64,000 bases of DNA. It comes from Inconstantimicrobium porci. GTDB lineage: Bacteria; Bacillota; Clostridia; Clostridiales; Clostridiaceae. Below the pieces are notes generated by a model. The model did not search any database and was not told the DNA's origin. It was given only the letters and a program-made list of their open reading frames with translations. This document shows positions 16,689 through 26,605 of the stretch, piece after piece. Location: the NCBI RefSeq assembly GCF_009696465.1, contig NZ_VULX01000013.1, positions 1-64,000 on the forward strand. Reading direction: 5' to 3'. Every line of letters starts with the position of its first letter. Within the stretch, counting starts at the first letter, position 1. Made by a program: the position numbers and the translations under genes.

Positions 16689-19600
16689 CTAGCCTATCAT
16701 ATCAAAGAAACTTACCTGGTCGCTTTCCTGTAGCCCGTTTAAACATCCAAACTTTCTTAAAAGATCTATAGAAGCATTTCCTATCTTTGCTCTTTTTCTT
16801 AAATTATCTATAGAACTAATTGGTGTCTGTTCATGACAAACTTTATATATTGCTTCTGCTGCTACATTACCCATACCAGAAATACTGTTAAGTGGTGGTC
16901 TAAGTCCATCTTCTTCAACTTTAAACTTAGTTGCATCTGATTTATATAAATCAATTGGCAAGAACTTAAATCCTCTTTCATACATTTCTAATACAAGTTC
17001 CATATCATCATACATATCCTTGTCTTTAGGAGCTGCATCATTTCCCTGCATCTTTATTTCCTTCATTTTTTCTTTGACTTTTTCTTTGCCGAAAATCATA
17101 AATTCAGCATCAAAAGCCTTTGCTCTTATACTAAAATAAGCTGCATAATAAGCTTTTGGTATGTGAACCTTAAACCATGCAATTCTAAATGCCATCATTA
17201 CATAAGCTGCAGCATGGGCCTTAGGGAACATGTATTTAATCTTCTTACATGATTCTATATACCATTCAGGTACATCATGCTCTCTCATTAAAGCTTCATA
17301 TTCTGCCCACTTTACAGGGTCCTTTAATGCTTTACCCTTACGTACAGTCTCCATTATCTTGAATGCAGTATCTTTAGGTAACCCCTGCTTAATTAGGTAA
17401 ACCATAATATCATCTCTACAACATACTGCATCACTAATACTTGTTATTATTCCTGAATCAATAAGATCTTTAGCATTACCTACCCATACATCTGTACCAT
17501 GAGAAAGTCCAGATATACATAAAAGGTCAGCAAAATGCTTTGGCATTGTATCAACAAGCATTCCCCTTGAGAACTTAGTTCCGAATTCCGGTATTCCGTA
17601 TGTACCAACTTCAGAATTTATCTGCTGAGGTGTAACTCCCAATGCATCAGTTGAAGAGAATATGGACATAGTCTCTTTATCATCAAGTGGAATCTTATGC
17701 GGATTAACTCCTGTTATATCCTGTAGCATTCTAATTACAGTGGGATCATCATGACCAAGTATATCAAGCTTCAATAGGTTCTGATCAATTGAGTGATAAT
17801 CAAAATGTGTTGTAATTATATCTGAAGTTGGATCATCGGCTGGATGCTGCACTGGACAGAATTCAAATATTTCTCTTCCCTTAGGTACAACTATGATACC
17901 TCCTGGATGCTGTCCAGTAGTCCTCTTTATTCCAGTACATCCCTTGGCAATTCTCATTGTTTCCGCCTTACTTATTGGTTTATTCCTTTCCTCAAAATAC
18001 TTTTTAACGTATCCAAATGCTGTCTTTTCAGCAACTGTACCTATTGTTCCAGCCTTAAATGTAGTTCCTTTACCAAAAATAACTTCTGTATATCTATGAG
18101 CCTTTGCCTGATATTCACCTGAGAAGTTTAAATCTATATCAGGTTCCTTATCACCGTTGAATCCAAGGAATGTTTCAAACGGTATATCCATTCCATCCTT
18201 ATCAAGTGGTTCACCACAGACTGGACAAGTCTTGTCAGGAAGGTCAAAGCCATTACTTACGCCATAATCGTTAAAATCTGAATATTTACACTTAGGACAT
18301 CTGTAATGAGGTGCAAGTGAATTAACTTCTGTAATACCTGTCATATAGGCAACAAGCGAAGAACCAACTGATCCTCTCGAACCAACTAGGTATCCATCTT
18401 CATTTGATTTCCATACAAGCTTCTGAGCAATGATATACATAACTGAGAAACCATTCTTAATAATAGAATCAAGCTCTCTATCAAGTCTTTCCTGTACTAT
18501 TTCAGGAAGCGGATCACCATAAAGTTCATGTGCTTTGTTATACGCAATATCCTTTATTGTCTGTTCACAACCATCTATATGAGGCGGACACTTTTCTGGG
18601 GAAATTGGGCTTATCTGCTCACACATATCAGATATCTTATTTGTGTTTGTAACAACTACTTCATAAGCCTTATCACTACCTAAATATGCAAATTCATCAA
18701 GCATTTCCTTTGTAGTTCTAAGATATAAAGGTGCTTGGTTATCTGCATCTTTAAATCCTTGTCCTGCCTCAAGAATTCTTCTGTATATTTCATCTTCAGG
18801 GTCCATAAAATGAACGTCACCTGTTGCTACTACAGGCTTATTAAATTTATCTGCCAGTTTAATTATTTTTTTATTAATTGTTTTAAGATACTCTTTATCT
18901 GGCACTTCACCATTTCTAACAAGGTAATCATTATTAGCTAATGGCTGTATTTCTAGATAATCATAATATTGTGCAATTTTCTCAATTTCTTCTTCAGCTT
19001 TTCCTAGAAGTACTGACTGATAAAGTTCTCCTTCACTACATGCACTTCCTACAATAAGTCCTTCTCTGTACTTATCCAGCATGCTTCTAAGTATACGAGG
19101 TTTCTTGTAGAAGTAATCAAGATGAGAATAAGATACAAGTTTGTATAAGTTCTTAAGTCCAACGTAATCTTTAGCAAGGATGATAACATGATAAGTTTTA
19201 AGCTTTTTATATGCTACCTTCTTTGACTCTTCAGTTGAAGCAAATTCATCTATATCGCTAACAGTCTTTGCTCCTCTTTCCTTAAGCTCATCTATCATCT
19301 TATTAAAAACTTTTACTGTAGTATCAACATCATCAAGTGCTCTATGAGCAACTTCAACTTTAATTCCTAGATTTTTAGCTATTCTGCCAAGCTTATAAGT
19401 TTTAAAATCAGGATAAATATCTTGTGCTAATGAAAGTGTATCTAAATAAGTAAAATCAAAATCATAACCTAATTCTTTTGCATAATGTTTTAAGAATCCA
19501 ACATCAAATTCAGCATTATGTGCTACAAGAACTGAATCCTCTAAAAACTCAAGCATCTTAGGGAAAACTTTATCAATTGTTTCTGCATCCCTTACCATAT

Positions 19601-21053
19601 CATCAGTAATATTAGTTACTTCAACAACTCTAGGCGGAATAGGTTTTTCAGGATTTACAAAACAACTGAAACTATCTATTACCTTTCCTTCTTTAACTTT
19701 CATAATACCTATTTCTGTTATCTTTTCAGTAATAGGTGAAAAACCTGTAGTTTCAAGGTCAAGCACACAATAAGTTGTATCTATATCCTGTCCCTTTATG
19801 TTCTTAACTGATGGTTTTTTATCTGGTGCAAGATAGCCTTCAACACCGTAAATAATTTTCATATCAGGATTGTCTCTTCCAAGAAGCTTATGTGCTTCAG
19901 GGAACGCCTGAACCACACCATGGTCTGTAATAGCTATTGACTTCATTCCCCACTTCATAGCTCTCTTTATAAGGTCTCCAGCACTTGTCATGCCGTCCAT
20001 CTGACTCATCTTAGTATGCATGTGAAGTTCTACTCTCTTCACTTCTGCATCATCCATTCTTGTTACCTTCTTCATACCTTCAGTTTCAAGAATTGTATTT
20101 GCCAGCATTTCCACTTCTCCAGAGAAATTACTATGACTTGCTCTTCCTGCAAGCTTTACACCTCTGGCTTTTTTAAGCCTTGCGTATACTTCATCATACT
20201 GATCAGGCTGTACGAATGATTTACATGTCATAGAACTTGATCCATCATATAAGTCAAATGATATAAGCATTTTACCGCTTCTAAGTTCTTTTGATTCAAG
20301 ATTTGAAATTTCTCCTTCAAGTGCAACAACGCCTTCATCTGGTGTTATATCTGTAATTTTGATTACCTTTTCTTTTATATAGCCATATCTTCCGTAAATG
20401 ACATTGGCATCTTTCTTTTTAGTACCTTTGCCATTATCCTTACTATCACTATCAGAAGTATCTTTAGCTACTGCTACTTCTTTCTTCATAGTTGTATCAG
20501 TTTTAGGTGTAGCATGTATATGCTTTCTTGCTTCAGAAAGTATCTTTCTTTCCTCTTCCATCTTAATCTTCATAAGTTCCTCAGCACTTATGTTATCTAC
20601 GAAATTTATCTTATATGTTTTACCATAAAAGTTTCTTATGGCATCTTCAATCTTCTTATCATAACTCATTCCTCTTAAAATATCTGATACCACTATTTTA
20701 AATTTAAAGTTAATGATTTTATCTTCAATTTCATAATCACAATTATTTAATGAGGCTTTTAAAAATGGATATCTATCACAAAGCATGACAATAATATCTT
20801 CAATACTCTCTTCTATAGGTTTTTTAGTTACTTCATCTGTATAGTTAATACTTATTATGGAATCATTAAGCATAAACCTTTTTCTTAAAAACGTATTAAG
20901 TCCCTGGACTTCATTTAGACTTATATATTTATCTGAACTTATAGTTAATTCTAATGTTTTTGTCTTTTTCCTCAGCGCCGCATTTTCCACAATTGCAGCA
21001 CATATGCTGCCTCCAGACTTATAATCACTAAAAATTTCATTTACCTTTTTCAT
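16689..21053 (-). CDS. polC: DNA polymerase III alpha subunit, PolC type
   Basis: The 1454-residue protein is full length for PolC. In order: an N-terminal domain, an OB-fold (about 230-320), a PHP domain (HMHTKMSQMDGMTSAGDLIKRA near residue 345), an inserted DnaQ-type 3'-5' exonuclease (VLDLETTGFSP near 422; HNAEFDVGF), and the polymerase core with GSRGSVGSSLVAYMTGI, PDIDLNFSGEYQ and zinc-binding CPKCKYSDF/CPVCGEP. PolC is the main leading-strand replicase of Firmicutes. It stands alone here with a following terminator-like heptamer element. Confidence 0.97.
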   Translation of the reverse strand: MKKVNEIFSDYKSGGSICAAIVENAALRKKTKTLELTISSDKYISLNEVQGLNTFLRKRFMLNDSIISINYTDEVTKKPIEESIEDIIVMLCDRYPFLKASLNNCDYEIEDKIINFKFKIVVSDILRGMSYDKKIEDAIRNFYGKTYKINFVDNISAEELMKIKMEEERKILSEARKHIHATPKTDTTMKKEVAVAKDTSDSDSKDNGKGTKKKDANVIYGRYGYIKEKVIKITDITPDEGVVALEGEISNLESKELRSGKMLISFDLYDGSSSMTCKSFVQPDQYDEVYARLKKARGVKLAGRASHSNFSGEVEMLANTILETEGMKKVTRMDDAEVKRVELHMHTKMSQMDGMTSAGDLIKRAMKWGMKSIAITDHGVVQAFPEAHKLLGRDNPDMKIIYGVEGYLAPDKKPSVKNIKGQDIDTTYCVLDLETTGFSPITEKITEIGIMKVKEGKVIDSFSCFVNPEKPIPPRVVEVTNITDDMVRDAETIDKVFPKMLEFLEDSVLVAHNAEFDVGFLKHYAKELGYDFDFTYLDTLSLAQDIYPDFKTYKLGRIAKNLGIKVEVAHRALDDVDTTVKVFNKMIDELKERGAKTVSDIDEFASTEESKKVAYKKLKTYHVIILAKDYVGLKNLYKLVSYSHLDYFYKKPRILRSMLDKYREGLIVGSACSEGELYQSVLLGKAEEEIEKIAQYYDYLEIQPLANNDYLVRNGEVPDKEYLKTINKKIIKLADKFNKPVVATGDVHFMDPEDEIYRRILEAGQGFKDADNQAPLYLRTTKEMLDEFAYLGSDKAYEVVVTNTNKISDMCEQISPISPEKCPPHIDGCEQTIKDIAYNKAHELYGDPLPEIVQERLDRELDSIIKNGFSVMYIIAQKLVWKSNEDGYLVGSRGSVGSSLVAYMTGITEVNSLAPHYRCPKCKYSDFNDYGVSNGFDLPDKTCPVCGEPLDKDGMDIPFETFLGFNGDKEPDIDLNFSGEYQAKAHRYTEVIFGKGTTFKAGTIGTVAEKTAFGYVKKYFEERNKPISKAETMRIAKGCTGIKRTTGQHPGGIIVVPKGREIFEFCPVQHPADDPTSDIITTHFDYHSIDQNLLKLDILGHDDPTVIRMLQDITGVNPHKIPLDDKETMSIFSSTDALGVTPQQINSEVGTYGIPEFGTKFSRGMLVDTMPKHFADLLCISGLSHGTDVWVGNAKDLIDSGIITSISDAVCCRDDIMVYLIKQGLPKDTAFKIMETVRKGKALKDPVKWAEYEALMREHDVPEWYIESCKKIKYMFPKAHAAAYVMMAFRIAWFKVHIPKAYYAAYFSIRAKAFDAEFMIFGKEKVKEKMKEIKMQGNDAAPKDKDMYDDMELVLEMYERGFKFLPIDLYKSDATKFKVEEDGLRPPLNSISGMGNVAAEAIYKVCHEQTPISSIDNLRKRAKIGNASIDLLRKFGCLNGLQESDQVSFFDMIG

Positions 21054-21152
21054 TGTTTTACCTTCCTAAAAAAATTTTTAGTATTTCTCGCTACAAAATA
21101 TTATATCACATATAACATCTTAAATAGATTGTACATTATTACATTTAATCAT

Positions 21153-21178
21153 AAAAAAAGAAGGCCTTACCGGCCTTC
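21153..21178 (-). terminator. Terminator of potD
   Basis: GAAGGCC pairs with GGCCTTC around TTAC; on the minus strand TTTTTTT follows. Confidence 0.85.
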
Positions 21179-21189
21179 TCATTATCTAT

Positions 21190-22245
21190 CTAGTTGCTTG
21201 ATTTTATGTGCACCCATGCTGCATCGTAAATCTTCTTAACATCACTTGATAGATCCTTGTATATTTCGCATCTAGACATTACTTCCTTAGTCATATATGC
21301 ATTTGGATTATTCTTTACTTCATCAGGCTGCATAGCTTTTGCTTCCTTGTTTGGAGTAGTATATCCTATCTCGTCTGCTATTCTTAAAGCTGCATCTTTA
21401 TCACTTACAAAGTTGATAAACTTTTCTGCACCCTCTACATTTTCAGCATTCTTAGGTATGCAAAGACTGTCTATCCAGAAGTTCGCACCTTCTTTAGGTA
21501 CTATATACTCAAGATTTGGATGTTCTTTCTGAAGGTTAAGACCTTCTCCTGACCATATCATATTGATAGCAGTTTCACCATTAGGAATCATTGTAGTTCC
21601 TTCGTCAACACCATATATAGGCTTAACAGTTTCTCTCTGCTTTATAAGTAACTCTTCAGCTTCCTTAATCTGATTCTTATCAGCTGAATTTAATGAATAT
21701 CCAAGCTTCTTTAAAGCTGCTCCCATTGTGTCTCTGTAAGTATCAAACATAAAGATATTACCTTTATATTTTTCATTCCATAATATATCCCAGCTGTCTA
21801 CCTGTTCTTTCACCTTATTCTTGTCATAAACAATACCTACAGTTCCAAACATGTATGGTACTGAATACTGGTTTCCCTTATCTATATCAAGATTTAAATA
21901 AACATCATCCATTTGTGATAAATTCGGTATGTTCTTCTTATCAAGCTTCTTTAGAAGATTCTGTTTTATCATTCTTGGCATTAAAGCATCAGATACAAGG
22001 ATAACATCGTATTTTACGCTGCCACTGCTTACCTTCTGATACATAGTTTCCATGTCATCAAATGTGTCCATGTTAACCTTGATGCCATATTTTTTCTCAA
22101 ATTCGCTTAAAGTCTTATCATCTATGTTTTCGCCGTAATTCAAAAAATTAACAACTTTAGCTTCATTCTTTTTGCACCCAACAAAAACTGAGCCCATTAT
22201 AAGTACACAGATGCATAAACTCAATAATCTTAATTTTCTTTTCAT
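21190..22245 (-). CDS. PotD-like spermidine/putrescine-binding lipoprotein
   Basis: The 351-residue protein has a lipoprotein signal (hydrophobic LLSLCICVLIMGSVFVGC with Cys near residue 24), then a periplasmic-binding-type fold typical of PotD: NFLNYGENIDDKTL, YDVILVSDALMPRMIKQ, VPYMFGTVGIVYDKNKV and INMIWSGEGLNLQ. PotD proteins deliver polyamines to PotABC importers. No potA, potB or potC is adjacent, so this is either an orphan receptor for a distant transporter or binds a different ligand. The solitary gene has its own terminator. Confidence 0.85.
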   Translation of the reverse strand: MKRKLRLLSLCICVLIMGSVFVGCKKNEAKVVNFLNYGENIDDKTLSEFEKKYGIKVNMDTFDDMETMYQKVSSGSVKYDVILVSDALMPRMIKQNLLKKLDKKNIPNLSQMDDVYLNLDIDKGNQYSVPYMFGTVGIVYDKNKVKEQVDSWDILWNEKYKGNIFMFDTYRDTMGAALKKLGYSLNSADKNQIKEAEELLIKQRETVKPIYGVDEGTTMIPNGETAINMIWSGEGLNLQKEHPNLEYIVPKEGANFWIDSLCIPKNAENVEGAEKFINFVSDKDAALRIADEIGYTTPNKEAKAMQPDEVKNNPNAYMTKEVMSRCEIYKDLSSDVKKIYDAAWVHIKSSN

Positions 22246-22310
22246 GCTGCACTTCCTTATTAATAATTATTATCCTTTATAAACATACTATATTATAATC
22301 AGTCAATCAA

Positions 22311-22613
22311 CTAATAATACTGATTTTCACATAATAATTCAAAGCAGGCATTCACTTCTTCATCAGTAAACAGCTCTTGATACTGTGGTTTAACAATTAT
22401 TGCTTCCATAGTTAATTCAATATGTCCCTTTTCTGCTAACTTGTTAAAACAATCAGAAGTTCTGCCTTTTCTGATAATTTCCTTAGCAGTATTAACTATA
22501 CCGAATCTTTCTATAGTACCTATAAGTCTTGTCATTTTACATCCATATTCTTTTTCTGCTGTTTTACAGCCTTTTAAAACTTCCTGCTGTAATTTCTTTT
22601 CTATCTCTGCCAT
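22311..22613 (-). CDS. Conserved small helical protein, function unknown
   Basis: The 100-residue protein is soluble and helical. The run EKEYGCKMTRLIGTIERFGIVNTAKEII and the end ELTMEAIIVKPQYQELFTDEEVNACFELL resemble a small domain that I recall at the C-termini of bacterial proteins and as stand-alone proteins (pattern YGY-x-P-T-RF...GG...TAK; LT-E-L-LFT-EE). I cannot name a function. It lies alone between potD and a divergent Nudix gene. Confidence 0.6.
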   Translation of the reverse strand: MAEIEKKLQQEVLKGCKTAEKEYGCKMTRLIGTIERFGIVNTAKEIIRKGRTSDCFNKLAEKGHIELTMEAIIVKPQYQELFTDEEVNACFELLCENQYY

Positions 22614-22784
22614 CTTTCCACTCCTGTGTCATTTATCTATTTTTCTTTGTATATTATAACATCACCTTATATATTTTCTTACTTCTATTATGGTTTTAAA
22701 TGTATTTTTATATGTATAATAAACTTATAGGGTATATATTGATGTGATTAAAATCAAATTTTATTTAAAAAGGGGATATAATCT

Positions 22785-23348
22785 ATGAAATTAATTGAAC
22801 AGCTGGAGAAGTATCAGCCTGTTAATGAGCAGGAAGAAAAAGATAAGTCATTTATCATTTCCTGTCTTAAGCAGTTTGATAATATTTTTTCAAGGGAAAA
22901 TAATCTTGCCCACATGACTGCATCAGCCTGGGTGGTTAACAAAACACATGATAAGGTGCTGATGGCTTACCACAACATATATGATTCATGGTCATGGCTT
23001 GGAGGACATGCAGATGGAGAGACAGATCTGTTAAGCACCGCTATGCGTGAAGTTGAAGAAGAGAGTGGTATACATAATATTCATCCAGTTTCAGATGATA
23101 TCTATTCACTTGAAGTACTAACTGTGGATGGACATATTAAGAGAGGTGAGTATGTTTCTTCCCACCTTCACTTAAATGTTACATACCTTATAGAAGCAGA
23201 TGAAGCTGAATCTTTATCAATAAAACCTGATGAAAACAGTGGCGTTAAGTGGTTTGCACTTGATGAAGCCATAAAAGCCTCTTCAGAAAAGTGGTTTAGA
23301 GATAATATCTATAACAAGTTAAATGAAAAGCTGAAATATTTCAGATAA
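22785..23348 (+). CDS. Nudix hydrolase
   Basis: The 187-residue protein contains a complete Nudix box, GGHADGETDLLSTAMREVEEESGI, at about residues 67-90 (G-x5-E-x7-REVEEESG). Flanking SWLGGH and the WFALDEAIKASSEKWF segment are typical of the MutT/NUDIX fold. The substrate nucleoside diphosphate derivative is unknown. It begins at an ATG after AAAGGGG and ends just before a strong terminator. Confidence 0.9.
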   Translation: MKLIEQLEKYQPVNEQEEKDKSFIISCLKQFDNIFSRENNLAHMTASAWVVNKTHDKVLMAYHNIYDSWSWLGGHADGETDLLSTAMREVEEESGIHNIHPVSDDIYSLEVLTVDGHIKRGEYVSSHLHLNVTYLIEADEAESLSIKPDENSGVKWFALDEAIKASSEKWFRDNIYNKLNEKLKYFR

Positions 23349-23351
23349 AAA

Positions 23352-23598
23352 TAGCCTTAACCCTTGGTAATACTGGGTTAAGGCTAAAGTTCTGTCTTCG
23401 GCTTTAAATGACGTCCCGCTTAGACTGCGCTCAGAGAGGTAAGTACTTAAGGTCATCTTTTTACGCTATAAGCGTTTAATGGCATCCAACCTCGACCTTG
23501 CTCGGTTGGGCAAGTTCGAGAAGCCAAATCATAGATTTGGACTCTCACTTATGGTACGGTTCACCGTAACATGTCAAAAGGAGAGTTTTCATTACTTC
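23352..23598. repeat. rlmH-end-like intergenic repeat, copy C1
   Basis: The 401-bp spacer starts with TAGCCTTAACCC pairing with GGGTTAAGGCTA (23352-23386), a terminator for the Nudix gene. A GC-richer stretch with several short hairpins follows (including CCAAATC/GATTTGG at 23524-23540), then CACTTATGGTACGGTTCACCGTA (23547-23568), a TACGG/CCGTA hairpin. The last motif and the GGTTAAGGCTA motif recur in C2 (27627-27710) and in C3 at the rlmH 3' end (28646-28740). Confidence 0.6.
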
Positions 23599-23620
23599 CT
23601 CAATATAGCTCCCAAAATGA

Positions 23621-23661
23621 AAATTGTCTGGAGCAATCATAATAGTTGCTCCAAACAATTT
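23621..23661 (-). terminator. Probable terminator of the glycosidase pseudogene
   Basis: AAATTGT...GGAGCAA pairs with TTGCTCC...ACAATTT. On the minus strand the stem is followed by T-rich sequence, downstream of the coding remnant ending at 23750. Confidence 0.5.
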
Positions 23662-23749
23662 GTAACCAACCTCTTGTTCTAAGATTCTTCATTATTAAAT
23701 TCTGTAATACGTCAAGGTCTATAATATATACTTTTCGACCAGCAAATTA

Positions 23750-25156
23750 CTAATTTACTCGTACCAGCCTCCATTGCTGATTATAGCCATTATTTGAGTA
23801 CCACTGAATTACATTTGCTCCATTTTCATTAGATCCATACTCTACATCTAGCACCTTACCACTATTAATGTTCTGTAATATATAGTAACCATCATTAGTC
23901 TTTTTGATATTCCATCTTTGATTTGTCTGTCCATTAACAACATTATATACTGAATTTGATACAGTTTTAGGACCATATGATACTGCATCTTTATTTACCC
24001 AATCTATCTTTTCAATTTTTACTCTTGCCTTAGATGAGATAAATGAAGGTAAATTTCTAAATGTCGTATTAATTGTTCCGTCATTTGGACCACCAAAAAT
24101 AAAGCTTACATATTTTTGATTGTTATCTACGCAAGCTACACCATCCACTTTATCACTATTATCATTAGGTGGAATAACATTAACCATATTACCAGTCATA
24201 TCACCATACCACTTATAGAAGTACCATCCAGCTCCCTTTTGTGTATTAGTTGCTAGTAAACTTCCCAAACGTCCTGGTGCATTAGTAAACCACCATGATA
24301 TTGCAGCACTGTCAATCTTATAACGCTCAAATTTTCCAATAAATCTTGCACTTGATCCAGGTTGTCCTTCAAGCTCATGCTTTGAATCGCAGTACTCATT
24401 TATAGATATTGGTAATTCTCTAATTCCTAATTCTCATTCTAACTTACGATATTCTTTTATATGGCTAGATACTCCACTAAGTCCAGAAAGTTCATGCCAA
24501 CTCATAATATCAGGGAGACAATTGTTTGCTTTACAGAATTGTAAAAATGATCTCATTCTATTATGATTATACCAACTATCACAAGGTCCTATAATTTTTT
24601 CAGTTGGATCAAGTGATTTAAGTAAACGATAAGTTTGTTTCCACATTTTCTCAAATGAAACACCATTGTTTTTTGAAAGTACCATCTGGCTCATTCCAAA
24701 TTTCATAACCATACCAGTTCCTACATCCAGATGCTTTTTTATCATTTACAAATGATCTTACTTGATTTAACCAGCCATCCATTCCTGGCCATCTATAAGG
24801 CCAATATGGTAACATATCTGCTAAATCAATTGAAACTCTTGCACTTGGTATACTTGAAAGTCGTCTTGCAACCTTTATAGCATCTCCATAAGGATGCTGA
24901 CTTCCATTGCCGCCGCGTGCAGGATTTCTAAATACATATGGATGTAATGGTGCAACAAGTTCATTCAAATCATAGGGAACGTTTTCTATTAATCCATAAA
25001 GTGATCCATTTGCACAATGTGTTGCTCCTCTTATAACAGCGTTACAGTCTACAATCATTGTATCTGCTGCATGAGCTGTTATTCCATTTCCTACCAATCT
25101 TCCAATAATCAGCATAAATACAAGAACTGCTGATATTATTTTTTTCTTCTTTTCAT
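23750..25156 (-). pseudogene. Broken secreted clan GH-A glycosidase with lectin-like tail
   Basis: Three overlapping fragments join into one protein: signal peptide (ATG at 25156, then a hydrophobic run ending AHAAD), a TIM-barrel glycosidase with WNEPDGTF (acid/base Glu) and PISINEY (nucleophile Glu), and a C-terminal QQW-rich ricin B-like tail of only about 70 residues. Damage: a missing A in an A7 run at the signal peptide (near 25139-25145), an extra A in an A6 run at 24669-24674, and an in-frame TGA at 24434-24436. The clan assignment is fairly safe; the exact family (GH39-like) is not. The lectin domain is itself shortened. Confidence 0.85.
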
Positions 25157-25472
25157 ACTTTTTCCTCCTTTTAATAAATATATTATTAAGCGGCCTTTAC
25201 TTACATAAATATCCACCCCTATTCATAATACATTAGTTGTAAATAAACTTAACTATCTTATTCGTATATTGGCTATATGTATTCTTGAATAAATAAAAAT
25301 ACAAATTTGTTAGAGTATAATTTTTGTAGGCAGGAAAATTGATAAATAAAATAGATTTACAGGGAAGGGAAAAAATACAATTTATATGTAAAATAATGGA
25401 TAATTAATAAAAAGTTTAAAAAGATATATTTTTGCCAACATTTACTTGACACAAACTACAAATTTTCAACAA

Positions 25473-25501
25473 TTGACAATGTATTTTTTGAAGCGTATAA
25501 T
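25473..25501 (+). promoter_or_regulatory. Consensus sigma-A promoter for the FUSC gene
   Basis: TTGACA (25473-25478), 17 bases, TATAAT (25496-25501): both hexamers match consensus exactly, 40 bases before the start at 25541. A second TTGACA lies at 25446-25451. The rest of the 384-bp gap (25157-25472) is AT-rich with no gene that I can support. Confidence 0.85.
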
Positions 25502-25540
25502 GCTTTTTTACTGACTAAAAAAAATTAGGGGGCTGAATAT

Positions 25541-26578
25541 ATGACATTTTATGAAGAATTGCAGTTAAACCAAGCAGGTTCAAAAGAGCTTATTAGAAAT
25601 TCACAAAATAATAAAGAAAAATTAAGACATTTAGCTATTTATATTTTTAAGATTTTTATAACCATGGTATTTTGTATGGCGTTTGTAATTGCTTATAGCA
25701 AGTTTTTTGGTAATGATAACAGTATTGTTGGTGTTATTGTTCTTCTTTTTGTTTTAGTATTTAGAAATATAGATTTATCAATAAAAACATCCCATGCACT
25801 TCCTTCCTTAATAGCTATATTTGCAATTTTAGCTATAGGACCAAGATTAAGTAATGCTAGTAATATATACGTTGAATCATTAGTGAATAGTGTATGTATT
25901 TTTCTATTAATGTTTTTAGGATGTCATAATGAAAAAATGTGTAATCATTCTACATTAGTATTAGGATACCTTTTACTATATGGTTATGATGTATATGGAA
26001 ATGCTTATATTAAAAGATTAGAGGCTATTGCTGTAGGTGCTATAATTACTGGAATAATATATTTTAGAAATCATAGAAAAAAGACTTATGAGCTAAACTT
26101 TTTAAGTTTCTTTCAAGAGTTTGATATCAACGCCCATAGAACAAAATGGCAGTTATCTCTTACTCTTGCTATATCTTCGATCCTACTTATTGCAAGAATG
26201 ATAAATCTTCCAAGACATATATGGGCAGGTATTGCAGTTATGTCTATAGTAACTCCTTTCCCAACAGGTAAAAAGCAAAAAGTAAAGGAAAGAATTTTAG
26301 GAAATGTTTTTGGAGCTTTACTAGTATTTATTATTTATGCTTACTGTCCAGAATTTATGTATAATAACATTGGAACTATTGGAGGAATAGGGGTAGGACT
26401 TTCTGCAACTTATGGCTTCCAGTCAGTATTTAATACATTTGGAGCTATATCTGCTGCATCAACGCTTCTAGGCTTTCCAGCAGCTATATTCTATAGAGTT
26501 TTTAATAATGTTCTAGGTTCTGTATATGGAATAGTTTTTAATAAATATTTTTGTAAACTTGTAGGTAATGAAAGATAA
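25541..26578 (+). CDS. FUSC-family membrane protein
   Basis: The 345-residue protein has two blocks of hydrophobic helices (about residues 35-170 and 205-320) with a short cytoplasmic charged stretch between (YFRNHRKKTYELNFLSFFQEFD). The segment RHIWAGIAVMSIVTPFPTGKKQKVKERILGNVFGALL matches the FUSC/aromatic acid exporter pattern (WAG...E R..GN..G). Such proteins are proposed exporters; the substrate is unknown and the usual MFP partner subunits are absent. Start has AGGGGG upstream. A perfect consensus promoter precedes it. Confidence 0.75.
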   Translation: MTFYEELQLNQAGSKELIRNSQNNKEKLRHLAIYIFKIFITMVFCMAFVIAYSKFFGNDNSIVGVIVLLFVLVFRNIDLSIKTSHALPSLIAIFAILAIGPRLSNASNIYVESLVNSVCIFLLMFLGCHNEKMCNHSTLVLGYLLLYGYDVYGNAYIKRLEAIAVGAIITGIIYFRNHRKKTYELNFLSFFQEFDINAHRTKWQLSLTLAISSILLIARMINLPRHIWAGIAVMSIVTPFPTGKKQKVKERILGNVFGALLVFIIYAYCPEFMYNNIGTIGGIGVGLSATYGFQSVFNTFGAISAASTLLGFPAAIFYRVFNNVLGSVYGIVFNKYFCKLVGNER

Positions 26579-26582
26579 TTAT

Positions 26583-26605
26583 AAAACCGCCAATATGGCG
26601 GTTTT
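26583..26605. terminator. Bidirectional terminator between FUSC and MerR genes
   Basis: AAAACCGCC pairs with GGCGGTTTT around AATAT, overlapping the stop codon of the convergent MerR gene. Confidence 0.85.

Noticed and set aside
23352-23386. Small regulatory RNA in the Nudix downstream hairpin
   Set aside because: It behaves as an ordinary terminator and no independent promoter is visible.
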